This document shows, one piece after another, positions 46,391 through 57,551 of a DNA stretch of 64,000 bases (positions within the stretch are counted from its first letter, which is position 1; every line of letters begins with the position of its first letter). The notes beneath the pieces are model-generated. The model did no database searches. It was not told the DNA's origin and saw nothing but the letters and a program-made list of their open reading frames with translations. This DNA is from Primulina eburnea (taxonomy: Eukaryota; Streptophyta; Magnoliopsida; Lamiales; Gesneriaceae), in assembly GCF_022965805.1 (NCBI RefSeq), contig NC_133101.1, forward strand, positions 4,588,001-4,652,000. The letters run 5' to 3'. Made by a program: the position numbers and the translations under genes.

Positions 46391-46773
46391 AAGATGATCC
46401 AAAAAATAATTTATCTTAATAGTTGAATAGCTAAACAATAAATTTGTGCATATTCATCATTATTTTACAGTTTAAGGAATTAAAAATGAAAAACATAACG
46501 TATTTGTTAAATTCATCTCCAGCAAGTGATTTTCATCGTACAAAACAATTGAAACTTGTGTCTTGATTATTTTGATCGAAGATAATGTTTTACACGCTTC
46601 TGAAAGTATTTTATTACACTAATAATTTATGATTATCAATTATAATTTTAGTAGATTGTAATATATCATTATATATTGGTAGAATAACCAAATTGGTCAT
46701 GTAAGTTTGCTTATTTTCGTTTCTTGTCCTCTAACAGTCAAAGTTTGGTGTTGGTGAAGTATATTGATTTTTG

Positions 46774-46979
46774 GGTAGGTCTTTTATGAGACGGTCTCTC
46801 GAATCTTTATCTGTGAGACGGATCAACTCTACCGATATTCACAATAAAAAGTAATACTCTTAGCATAAAAAGTAATACTCTTAGCATAAAAAATAATATT
46901 TTTTCATTAATAACCTAAATAAGATATTTGTCTCCCATAATACGACTTGTGAGATCGTCTCACACAAGTTTTTGCCTTG
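46774..46979 (-). mobile_element. GTGAGAC-family MITE with internal duplication
   Basis: It opens GGGTAGGTCTTTTATGAGAC and closes CACACAAGTTTTTGCC. The central motif AAAAAGTAATACTCTTAGCAT is doubled, making this copy about 20 bp longer. It lies inside an older inverted-repeat element. Confidence 0.85.
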
Positions 46980-48028
46980 GTTTTTTTATTTATTATGTGT
47001 GATATAAGTTTATTTTTATCTCATTTCTACGTGAGAGATCATCAATGTCAAATAAGCAATTTTTGGTAGATTCAGTGACGTCATGCGAAAAAACTAAAAG
47101 ATACCAAAAACTCGACTCATTAGATGAAAATCAGACATTAATAAGTTATATGACTAAAATCTAAAGTCCAATTTACATGATTGAAAGACAATTTTTCAAG
47201 TAATGTAGTTAACATTTGAATAATTAGAAATTTTCCCTCTGAATTGGAATTAAAATTTCAAGCTAAATAGCAGAGCATTAAATAAGTTATTTCATTCAAT
47301 TGGACCTTGTCCTTTTTTAGTTAGGCCTACAAAGTACAATGGACTCGATCTCAAACCTTGTTTTTTCGCACCGTACCCTCTCAAATGGCCAAAAGGCCTA
47401 CTATCTCTATTTGCTTCAACGATCGGTTCGAGTAATTGAAATCAAAGGATTTAATCCCATCACATATATTTGGGCTTTGATGAATTTCGTGATATTAAAA
47501 TTTCCTTTTTTTTCTCAAGTTACTAAAATCGACTCGAACAAAACTCTAATATGTTCGATTTTTTTTAGTCAAACTCAAGTTCAAATTATTTTATTTTGTA
47601 ATTGTGATATACCCACAAACTTTAATATTTATTAATACAATATAATTGCATATTACCTAATTTTGAATATTTATTTTCAAGCAATGATTCGAATAACTAG
47701 CCGACATACATATTCGATTATTTCTAACCAAGCTCGAATTATAATTTCGTATAACAAACTTTACTTCCAAGTTTTATCAAATTTGGTCAAAATTGAACAA
47801 AAAAAGCTTTTTTTTTAAAAAAAAAAAAAGAAGAAGAAGAAGAGTCGATTTGCATAATTTGTCAGCGTGGCAATCACGTGTCCATCGACAGTGAGTCACG
47901 TGGCAATGTGAGAGGAAGGCATGATTTGAGGATATACAGTTGTAAAACACGCGTTCTCACGTCCTTCCCATCATTTCTTGCCCGCACGAGCTCTCTGCCT
48001 TCTATCTTAATTGGCATATTATGAAATT

Positions 48029-48210
48029 GAGTAAGTGTCATGTGAGATCGTTTCACGGATCATAATTTGTGAGACGGGTCCATCCTACCCAGATTCACAA
48101 TAAAAAGTAATACTCTTAGCATAAAAAGTAATACTTTTTAATGGGTGACCCAAATAAGAGATCTGTCTCACAAATACGACGCGTGAGACCGTCTCACACA
48201 AGTTTTTGTC
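48029..48210 (-). mobile_element. GTGAGAC-family MITE
   Basis: Well preserved: GAGTAAGTGTCATGTGAGAT start, GTGAGACGGGTCC, AAAAGTAATACTCTTAGCAT, CGTGAGACCGTCTCACACAA end. Confidence 0.88.
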
Positions 48211-49063
48211 TATGAAATTTTTAAAAATAATTTAGATATAAATTTAAAAAAATAATTTATTTATCATTTAATTATTTATGTTTTTTTTTTTGTTTTTTTT
48301 AACATTAATCGCATTTTTATACTTTTTAAAAAAAAATATAAATACTTTTAAGATTAGTTCTATTACGTCTCTGTGATTAAATTAGGTAATTGCAGTACAT
48401 GCATGCAGCATGCTGCATTTCATATATATTAATCACAAATTCCAATAATTTAATGTCATATAATAAATCTAAAAAAATATATAATCATTTAAGTAGTATT
48501 GTTTTGTATTTTTACATATTAGGTTTAAAAGAAAATTAGAATTTAAAGGAATAACTTCTGAGAAATATCACATTTTCAAAGTTTTCTTAATTACATGTTT
48601 CGGATGATTTTCTATCTTGTTTCAAAATTTTGCATGGAAAGTTACGCAAATACCCTTGAATTTGATTAGATCTATTTTATTTTATTTTTCGATGATTATT
48701 CAAGTTTGAGTGATTTATTGACTAGTCTATGATAATAGATATCGACTAGTTAATTTTATTGTATTGGCTTTGTCACCAGAATTACTTTAATTTGAGCTAT
48801 TTAATTTTATTTATGCTATAATTAAGAATATAAAAAAATATCACAAATATAATTATCGGATGGGTTGAAGCCATCAAAATTCGTGTAGATTGAAATGTGT
48901 CTAGGTTTAGATTCAAACGGATTGAGACAGATACGAATCCTTTGAATGATTAACAGACTGGATCTGTGATCTTGCAAATCCAAGCCGATTAATTAATCAT
49001 ACCCCTAATGTGTCAATACATGTGTATATATCAATATTAAAAGTATAATATCAAAAATATAAA

Positions 49064-49244
49064 GAGTGAGTCTCATGTGAGACCGTTTCACGGATCTTAA
49101 TCTGTGAGACGGGTTAACCCTACTCATATTCACAATAAAAAGTAATACACTTAGCATAAAAAATAATTCTTTTTCATGGATAACCCAAATAAGAGATCCG
49201 TCTCACAAATATGACCCATAAGATCGTCTCACATAAATTTTTGT
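49064..49244 (-). mobile_element. GTGAGAC-family MITE
   Basis: GAGTGAGTCTCATGTGAGAC start, GTGAGACGGGTTAACCC, CCGTCTCACAAATATGACCC, and a mutated far end (AGATCGTCTCACATAA). Confidence 0.87.
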
Positions 49245-49849
49245 CAAATATAAACTAAACTAAATAAAGTATGAGTTATATTATGTATTAAAAATTAAAA
49301 ATGATTAAAACAGATCCCAAGAAATAATAAATTTAATAAAAAAACGAAAATGATGTATCACATTGTGTTTTTATTTAAACGGTATCTGATTTTTACCGAA
49401 TCACGATATATCGGATATCATATGAATCGATTTTTTCGAAATAATCGGGTCTATGCATGAGCGAAATCGAAATCGAAACCGATATGCAAAACACACCTTC
49501 ATAAGCCCTCACTTTAATATTTGCCAACCTAAGCCAGGAGGGTTTCCAGCTAACATCCATGCATTTCTCTAATGACAGACAAGAACCTTTGCGTGATTAT
49601 TTGAATTTATGACACATTGTTGGAGTAATTTTTTTTTTTTTTTAAAAAAAAAAAAAACTTGGTCAACGGTCAAAGTGGGGGGTGACTGAATTGACGAGAA
49701 TGCACCTGCTTGGGAAACAGCTGGCCATGTTACATTCTGGAGGGATAAAAAAAGGAGACATGGCATGGAGGATCTAAAAGCTGTCTACTCCTCACACCAG
49801 TAGTATTATTTGTGTCAGAATAAATTATATAATAATAAATAATTAAGAT

Positions 49850-50030
49850 AAAAACTTGTGTGAACGGTCTCACGGGTCCTATTTTGTGAAACAAATATCT
49901 TATTTGAGTCATCCATGAAAAAATATTATTTTTTATGCTAAGAGTATTACTTTTTATTGTGAATATCGGTAAAGTTGACATGTCACACAGATAAAGATCC
50001 GTGATATTGTTTCACAAGAAACCTACTCAT
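49850..50030 (+). mobile_element. GTGAGAC-family MITE
   Basis: AAAAACTTGTGTGAACGGTC start, CTCACGGGTCCTATTTTGTG, AAAATATTATTTTTTATGCT centre, and a decayed far end (GTGATATTGTTTCACAAG). Confidence 0.83.
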
Positions 50031-51193
50031 AATTAAAAAGGGAGAAATTATATAAAAATTATACTAATTTTTATTTTTAAAAAATTTAGTTTATAATGTG
50101 CTGGGAAATTTGTATCGTTGACACATGTAAGGCCCAGGCCCATAATTGTATTTCATATTAGCCCACCAAGACATGAAGTCATCAACATCGTCAACATCCA
50201 TTGCCCTACCAACAAAATTATAGCACGATTAAAATCTTTTAATATTTTAAATTGATTTATTAAAATTTATATTAAATTAATTCAAAATTTCTAAAATTAA
50301 TATTTATAATTTTTTATTAAAAGAAATTAGCCACAGGGCTAAACTGGGTGATGACATATGTAGCTAACAAAAGAGATGTATGGTAGATAGAAGGAATTGA
50401 TTTCTCGATTTTCATATAATTATAGTCCATTTCAATTAGAAAATGCAGTCAGACATTTGGGGTAGTATAAGTTATCAAGGTTATTTACAATATTTAATTT
50501 ATTCTATTTTATTAAAGTGTAGGATATTATAGTAACTATCTAAGAAGGATATCATATTTTTCTTCCAACTTTACCCTTATATGATACTAATTTGTCAAAT
50601 ATCATTTTAGTCCATCGATAATGATAAAAAAAACTATACACTCACGCATCGCGTGTGCAAAATAACTATTATGCGTGCTGCAGAAACATCGTTATTATTA
50701 TTTTTCCACAATTTTCATGGAAATTTGTAGCGCTAAATTGCTATACGTATAAGTATATATTTAAATTTCGAATCCTTAACTTAAACTCATTCAAATTGTA
50801 CGTTTGAATAATTTAAAAATCATAGACCCGACTAATTTCTTTTCCTAATATATAATTCATAGTCATTTAAAATTCATGATTCAAACGAATATATCGAGCC
50901 GAGCTCGTGCACCATAAATTTTCTACAATGCATATCAACTTTATATATAAAAATTGACACTACAACTTAACCCAAACATCCACTAAACTTGTTGCATCAA
51001 CTCGACTACATCTACATATTTAGTATCAATTTGTTGGGACATTTTAAAAAAATAAAAATAAAAAAGAAAAAGAAAAGAAAAGAAAGCATTAAGGTAGCAC
51101 GTTGGGGTTAGATGTTGGCCTCAACCCCGGATTGAACAGAATCCATCTGTCACCCTTTATTATATTCCCTCAAACATAAATCCTCACATTACA

Positions 51194-51203
51194 TATATAT
51201 TTA
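51194..51203 (+). promoter_or_regulatory. Likely TATA box of the RRM gene
   Basis: TATATATTTA lies about 85 bases before the ATG at 51288, with a CT/CA-rich leader after it. Confidence 0.5.
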
Positions 51204-51287
51204 TGCCCTTGTATCTATCCATTTTCCACACACTATCTTCTCATTCCAACGGTTCAAGAAATCGGTTGATCGAGGTTTGTTTCGACG

Positions 51288-53816
51288 ATGACGATGATGG
51301 TGGGTGGAAACAACAACAATAACAGCGGGAATGTCGTGGATACGACGTTGACTAAAGTTTTCGTCGGAGGGCTGGCGTGGGAGACTCCCAAGGAAGCCAT
51401 GAGAGATCACTTCCACAAGTATGGGGAGATTCTTGAAGCTGTCATCATCTCCGACAAGCTCACCGGCAGATCCAAAGGCTATGGCTTCGTACGTACTCAT
51501 CGAAATCTTTTATCTTTTAGTAAGTATTTTTACATGATAAAATTGCCAACGTTTGTGTTTTGCAATGTGGATCAACAATGTAGGTGACTTTTAAGGATGC
51601 GGAGGCGGCTAGGAAGGCCTGCGAAGACGCCGCGCCGATCATTAACGGGCGGCGAGCCAACTGCAATCTGGCTGCGCTCGGCGCCAAACGTCCCAAGTCT
51701 GTCACCAACGCCGCCGTCCCCGCTGCTACAAATCCTCCCCCTCCTCCTCTGCCGCCTCAACAAGGTAAACAATGCCATTTGTTTATTTTACACACACACA
51801 TACGATATACAATTCAGCAAGTAAGAGGGGTGGTAAAAATTATAAGAAACGTATATATATATATAGTGTGTGTGTGTGTTTACACAAATTTTTAATGATT
51901 TTAATACAAAATTTAATTTAAATGTAAGTCATACGTTTTACTGTAATAAAAAATTTTATTTTTTTTAAAAATTATTTCAAAACTATGTGCCATGTCAAAA
52001 TAGCAACTTCAAGAAGAGTTGGATAGATAATATTTTTAATGGGATCGATTTGCCACCATAAGGTGAGTTGTCATCACGATAATTATAGATTAGTTGTAAT
52101 TATATATATTGGACATTTTTATTATATTACATGCACATTCAATAATTAATATCTTCAATTGTGCAATATTTGACTCATTTTATAAATTTCTTTCGGTAAA
52201 ATAACCCATAAAAATTTAAAATGCACATGATTTTGGTAAGATAATATATCAGTTTTGCATGAAACAAATTTTTTGTTAATTTTGAAGGACCAAATATTGG
52301 ATCGAGAGTGACGGTACCATTTGCACAAGGAAATCAGGTGCAATGGTACTATCCCTCAAGGGCCCAAGCCATGGCTTCGCCTTTTTCGCACCAAGCCATC
52401 CCTTACTATGGCTACACCCCGACCTACGTCGCAACCACCGACTATAACTACAATCATGTAAGTATATGTTTATATAATGTGTTTATGTGTTTGTATTAAA
52501 ATTCTTCGGCACGATTCCAAATCCGACCACTAAATTTATACATATACATACAGATGAACTTCTGTTTAGATTGTATTTGGATCGATAGAAGAGTTTAGTT
52601 TAGCAATTTCAAATTCGGAGTTTAGATGACACTAGTCATTACTAATATAATACTTTTATGAATTCATAGAAGGTGCAAATGAACATGGAATAATGGATGC
52701 CAAATATCTTAATATATTATTTTGAGTAATTTATTATTATTATTTATTTGTTTTTTTTTTTTTTTTGGTGTAGAAATTGGGATTCCATGGTGGGACATAC
52801 ATGAATGGGCATTTCCCTCAAGTGTATCCAGGTCAGGCCATGATTGGTGGAAACACATATATGCCCATGTACCCTCTCTATCATGTCCAGCAATCACATA
52901 CATTGGGCCTCCCGGCCCATATGTTTTCACATGCAGCAGCAAGCCCAATATCCACTACTATCCCACCTCTCATGTCCAAGCCCACATCTATTCCCCATCC
53001 TAATGCAGGTAAATGAATAAACTAATTTGTGGCCTCATCATCTTATTTTCAAGATTCATGTAACATTTGGTAATTTAATAAAAAAAAAACTAAGTTAAAC
53101 ATGGTAATTATCTTATACAAAAACTTGTGTGAGACGGTCACACGGGTCGTATTTTATTAAACGAGTATCTTATTCAGAGTATAAATATAATCAATTCAAA
53201 TTACAGTATGACATTTCATTACTTTTTACAATTATGATATTACCGTTATTTGAACATAAATCAAATTAATTATAAAAAAGATCGTACAAACACTCAAAAA
53301 ATGTTTGGAATGTGTTCATATCTATTAATAGGGTTTCGGTTTACACTACTTTTTGGGACAAATGATGCACTGATGTATATATATTATGGGTGTGTTTGGT
53401 TGAGTGGATTGGATTAAATAAGGATATATTAATAGTCAAATATATATCGTTAAAATTTTAAGATGTTTTAATAATCGTTTTGAATCGGTTTAAGATCCAA
53501 TTTTATTAATCAAATAGCTATCCATAAAATCGGATCTTAAACCGGGTCAAAATGATTATTAAAACAACTTAAAATTTTAACGATAAATATTGGACTATTA
53601 ATCTATCCTTATTTAATCCACTCAACCAAACACATCCTGTGTGTATAATAGAAGAAGAATCTTGAATCACATGGTGCAAAAAGGCCAAACCTGACCATGT
53701 GAATAGCTTATGGAATCAATGCAAAAAATTGTCATTTTACATTTGGAACTTTAATAGCTGTCATATTTCACAAGAATTTAAAATTCCCATTTGCAGTTTG
53801 CTTGGCTGTAGAATAA
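51288..53816 (+). CDS. RRM-domain RNA-binding protein (RBM24/38-like), five exons
   Basis: Exons 51288-51488, 51584-51764, 52288-52457, 52774-53008 and a 20-base last exon 53797-53816 (ending CLAVE); joined, 268 residues with no break. One N-terminal RRM: RNP2 is VFVGGL and RNP1 is KGYGFVTF, split by intron 1. The rest is Pro/Tyr/His-rich low-complexity sequence (NPPPPPLPPQQ, HQAIPYYGYTPTYV, GGTYMNGHFPQVYP) typical of plant relatives of animal RBM24/RBM38. Such proteins bind mRNA and affect stability or splicing, but the plant targets are not known from sequence. Intron 4 holds a truncated GTGAGAC MITE and a complete foldback MITE. The last micro-exon is inferred from phase and a TTTGCAG acceptor, so the C-terminus is less sure than the rest. 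Confidence 0.87.
53118..53176 (+). mobile_element. GTGAGAC-family MITE, 3'-truncated
   Basis: Only the first third remains (ACAAAAACTTGTGTGAGACG, CACGGGTCGTATTTTATT), lying in intron 4 of the RRM gene. Confidence 0.7.
53388..53637. mobile_element. Foldback MITE, 250 bp, inside RRM intron 4
   Basis: The ends are GGGTGTGTTTGGTTGAGTGG and CCACTCAACCAAACACATCC, reverse complements but for one base. The two arms, about 120 bases each, match almost throughout (AATCGGTTTAAGATCC against GGATCTTAAACCGG), so it could fold into one long hairpin. The ends resemble Tourist/Harbinger-type MITEs, but I see no clear target duplication. Confidence 0.85.
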
Positions 53817-54805
53817 TATAAGGTACTGTTTGGGGGCACTTGAAGAATGGTGGATAAGAGCAGTTAGGCAAATGATAAAAAGGGAAGGTTGGTGGCTTCT
53901 CAGAACAAGTTTATTATCAAAGATCTGCAGTGGCTCTTCTTTCCGACTTTTTATTTATTTTTTTAAAATTATTTTTTAGGTATTTAGAATTCACATTTAT
54001 TCATTGTCATCTATTTCAAGAAATGGCTAACTTCGATTGTTCTTGTAATGAATATTTTCTCACATTTCATGAGTTGATTTTCATGCCTTGATTGGACCAA
54101 ATTGCCTATGATGAAGGCTCACTTTCTAATATCAGGCCGAATGGATATTATATTTATATCACAAGTACTCTAAAAATCAGGGAAGCTACATTTTAAATAA
54201 ATGTAGATTGTTGAATAAACGTTTTAGAAAATATATAAAGTAAATTGAACCGAACTATAATAGTCATTAATTTTTTTTTTAATTCATTTCTGATATCTAC
54301 GTTTTTTTTAGTAATACTCTATCTTCAATTTAGAATTCTAGATTTTAAAACTACAAAAAATTGAAGTATATAAATTTATACCGCATCCATCATTTTACAC
54401 GCAATACCGTTGTTGTTTTTTAATTAAAAATTACATATAATTCTTCCACCACAATTCCAAAGTGCTCAAATTCTTCCAATCAGAGGGACCACTCTGATTT
54501 TGACTCGTAAGGCCTCGAACTTTCTTTTTCTTTTTCTTTTTCTTTTTCTTTTTAACACGTGGACGCTGCTCGAAGGGACTTCAAAAGGATTCCAGATCAT
54601 ACTAAATAATTTCATTATCCTTCTACCAAGTCCCAACTTCTCCCAACTTCTATGGTTTTCTTATATGCTTACCTGTCTACAACTTAGATGCTCATTTTCA
54701 CCATCCCTAGTAAAATATCAGGGAAAGTTGTTTTTTTGGTACTTACCTTTGTTCATTTGGGATTTAGATTTTATGATGTTAAATTTTAATTCTTTCTTTA
54801 TATTT

Positions 54806-54813
54806 ATATATAT

Positions 54814-54857
<44 letters not shown>
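54806..54857. repeat. (AT)n microsatellite
   Basis: About 50 bases of TA/AT dinucleotides with one interruption. Confidence 0.93.
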
Positions 54858-54861
<4 letters not shown>

Positions 54862-55231
54862 ATCTGACATCAATGTAACACTATCATGTCCTGAGCTCAA
54901 GCCAATGTCTGTAATGGTTCTTTGTAACAATTATTTTGTATTCATCTTTATTTATGAAAATAGAAGTTTGAACCTTTTATAAATCATTTTAATTCTTCAA
55001 TTTTTAGCATGTGAACAAGAAATATCACTGACACAATTCACGTCGATATTCTCATTATATTCTCATTAAAAGGATATTTTAAAGTTGAATAAATTTTGTT
55101 TGTGTTTTTTGATTGCATATTTATACTACTTTATTAAGTTTGAGGCACTTAAAGTAACTAACTTTGGTGTCATGGTCTGTTTTAGAATTATATATATAAA
55201 TAAAATGTTAAAATTTTAATGTACCTTATAT

Positions 55232-55310
55232 GTAGTTCAATGAATAGAATCATTGTCACTTAGAGTTTAGGTTATGGGTTCAATTCCTACTGAGGTCATT
55301 TTTTTATTTT
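55232..55310 (+). mobile_element. Possible SINE (tRNA-like head)
   Basis: GTAGTTCAATGAATAG resembles box A and GGGTTCAATTCCTACT, about 40 bases on, resembles box B. A T-rich tract follows. No defined 3' end. Confidence 0.35.
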
Positions 55311-55500
55311 TTAATTTATATATCCAAAATTACAGTGTAGTCTCTCATTATTTCTTATAATTATATTTGATCCTCATTTAAATATAAATAAAATGAGTTA
55401 TAAAAATATGATACAAGCAAGCAACGCGTGCGTCCGTACACTAATAATTAATTATATTAGAAGTTGATATTTCAGTTTGCCCACGTAGTGACCACAGATT

Positions 55501-55508
55501 CCACGTGG
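55501..55508. promoter_or_regulatory. Perfect palindromic G-box (ABRE-type) in the RCI2 promoter
   Basis: CCACGTGG lies about 140 bases before the RCI2 ATG; a second ACGT core (CCCACGTAG) is at about 55480. bZIP factors of the ABF/AREB type bind such sites in ABA, cold and drought responses, which fits the gene. A TATA-like TTTATAA is at 55552-55558. Confidence 0.6.
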
Positions 55509-55647
55509 TTGCATTTGGGCTCCTTCCCTCCTCAACTGTGGACACCTTTCGTTTATAACAGTTAACACCTTCCCCTTGTCTCTGTTATATTTTGTTTGCT
55601 ATTTAGACAACTCGCTTCTCTTCATTGTTCTTCTACTAATCAAATCA

Positions 55648-55949
55648 ATGGGTTCTGCAACGTTCATCGAAGTCATTTTGGCCATATTTTTGCCACCTCT
55701 GGGTGTTTTCCTCAGATTTGGCTGTGGAGTAAGTATTTTCTTGATAAATTTTATGCAAGTATAACTTTATAGCTACCTTGTTTTAGTATTTGATTTGCTA
55801 TGAGCCATAAAATCGAACAGTATTTGTGACCTTTCTCTGGACAAACTGTCTGTACCTTGATGCAGGTGGAATTTTGGATATGCTTGTTGCTGACAATCTT
55901 GGGGTACATACCTGGGATTATATATGCCCTTTACGTGTTGGTTGCATAG
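55648..55949 (+). CDS. RCI2 homolog: RCI2/LTI6/PMP3 small hydrophobic membrane protein, 54 aa
   Basis: Exons 55648-55728 and 55866-55949. The protein has the two membrane spans of the family: IEVILAIFLPPLGVFLRFGC and FWICLLLTILGYIPGIIYAL, ending LYVLVA. The length of 54 residues is exactly typical. It sits in the plasma membrane and is thought to help keep membrane potential and ion balance under cold and salt stress. The single intron position (after FGCG) matches the usual gene structure. The upstream G-box suggests ABA/cold induction. Confidence 0.95.
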
Positions 55950-57551
55950 TCCCAATGATGGGGTCGACAATTGTAATCTATATCCCAAAACTACTCCACT
56001 CGGTTTTCAACTATTAGTGTGCGTGTGCGTGTGTTTGTATTCAATTTTTGGTGCAAATCGACGATGCTTTGTGATCTTGAATAAGATTTTCTTTTTCCGT
56101 TTGATTCGATTTTCGTGCCAAGGTCTATGGCACGGCTCACTAAGAATTGTTTGTTATCTTCGATCTTGTTCCGAGGTTTTTAATTTAAGATTTATTTTTC
56201 ATTAGATTGTTGGCTGGATAACATTTGAGTTACTAATTTTGTGCAAAAATTTGTGTCAGACGATTACGGGTTGTATTTATTTGTGAGACAGATCATCTAT
56301 GAAAAAGTAAATACTATTTTTTATTGTGAATATGGAACATGTGTAAAGTTGATTACGGGTTGTATTTTATTTGTGAGACAGATCATCTATAAAAAGTAAA
56401 TACTATTTTTTATTGTGAATATGGAACATGTGTAAAGTTGATTCGTTTCACGTGAGACTGTCTTACCTGATATTCACTTTTAATTTGATGTCACATTAGT
56501 TTTTCTCATCTAATATATATATTGAATAGTTTGAAACTTGATAAAAAAATAAAAATTTTAGTTATTGTATCAAATCAAAATTTGGAAGATCACTAAATCA
56601 AAATCTCAAATAGGAAAACTGATGTTTGATTCGATATTCTTGTCATCTTTGGAAATGCTAAACGTGTTCAATCATATATATTGATTGATTAATCACCGAT
56701 CATGTTTAATTTGAGATATGATCATACAAATAAGTGTGTAACCTTTGGGGAATATTTTATAATCACTTAATTTTAGAATAATATGAATCAGCCAATATCT
56801 TATGACAGGAACCGATGAATATCTGAATATTTTTATCTTGTGATTTTGATTTTGAATTTGATATCGAAGAATTATATGAGAAATATTGATAAATTATTTG
56901 AGAAATTTTCATTTATCTTGTTAGTTTTGAATTCGATATCGAAGAAATATAAGAGAAATATAGATAAATTATTAAAGAAATATGAAATGAAAAAAAAAAA
57001 TTAATATTTATATATAAAAAATAAAAATCGATTAGGCAGCTTTTCGTCAACCGTTTCTTAGAATAACTAAACTAGATACAACTAATACATTTTTAATTTG
57101 GAAAAAAAAATCATTCTTACTAATTTGATGATTTGACATACATGTTAAATTTAATATATCATGACAGTATTTTAACTAAATACACAAAAAATAAATAGTA
57201 TATAGTATACATTATTCAATGAAGTTATTATTTTATTATTGAGTTATTATTATTTTTATATAGTAAGAGTTAGAGAAATCTGTCTCTATCTAAACCCACA
57301 CACAAATGAGACTCTAATCCCGAGAAACTTCTTATTTAATCAAATATTATTTAATATATACATGTTGTTAAAATTTATTTAGCATATATAATACATATTG
57401 CATATCAGTAGTTTTGACTTAATATTTGGGCCAAATTATTTTGAAAAATGTAAAATCAATTTGCGGTGCCTCAGGGGTAACTACATCATGCGCAAACCAA
57501 ATCCTAACACTGATAACTGATGAAGTAAAATAAAACAGTAAGCATAAAACA
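55950..57551. other. Intergenic, one MITE
   Basis: The 3' flank of the RCI2 gene, then a MITE at 56243-56466 and AT-rich DNA without a gene. No retrotransposon pol sequence was found next to the gag remnant. Confidence 0.5.
56243..56466 (+). mobile_element. GTGAGAC-family MITE with an 89-bp tandem duplication
   Basis: GCAAAAATTTGTGTCAGACG start. The unit from GATTACGGGTTGTATT to ATGTGTAAAGTT occurs twice back to back (about 56262-56350 and 56351-56439), then CACGTGAGACTGTCTTAC closes it. It is a degenerate copy. Confidence 0.75.

Larger units (their letters stand above)
44949..51287. other. Intergenic MITE cluster
   Basis: No gene seen. Holds five GTGAGAC-family MITEs (45561, 46774, 48029, 49064, 49850), a sister element at about 45397-45535, a SINE-like piece at 46206-46390, an older inverted-repeat element at 46690-47190 that contains one of the MITEs, and a GC motif at 50641-50658. 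From 51100 onward the DNA belongs to the RRM gene promoter. Apparent open frames (47339-47635, 49569-49766) have no supporting feature. Confidence 0.55.
53817..55647. other. Spacer between the RRM and RCI2 genes
   Basis: No gene. Holds an (AT)n run at 54806-54857, a pyrimidine tract of TTTTTC repeats at 54520-54553, a possible SINE at 55232-55310, a GC motif at 55416-55437, and the RCI2 promoter. Confidence 0.55.

Noticed and set aside
48028..48213. Stress-responsive regulatory palindromes (GTGAGACCGTCTCAC)
   Set aside because: The palindromes belong to the MITE family present all over the window, so no specific regulatory role can be claimed.
51517..51778. Minus-strand frames opposite RRM exon 2
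   Set aside because: Antisense of a GC-rich coding exon; no independent support.
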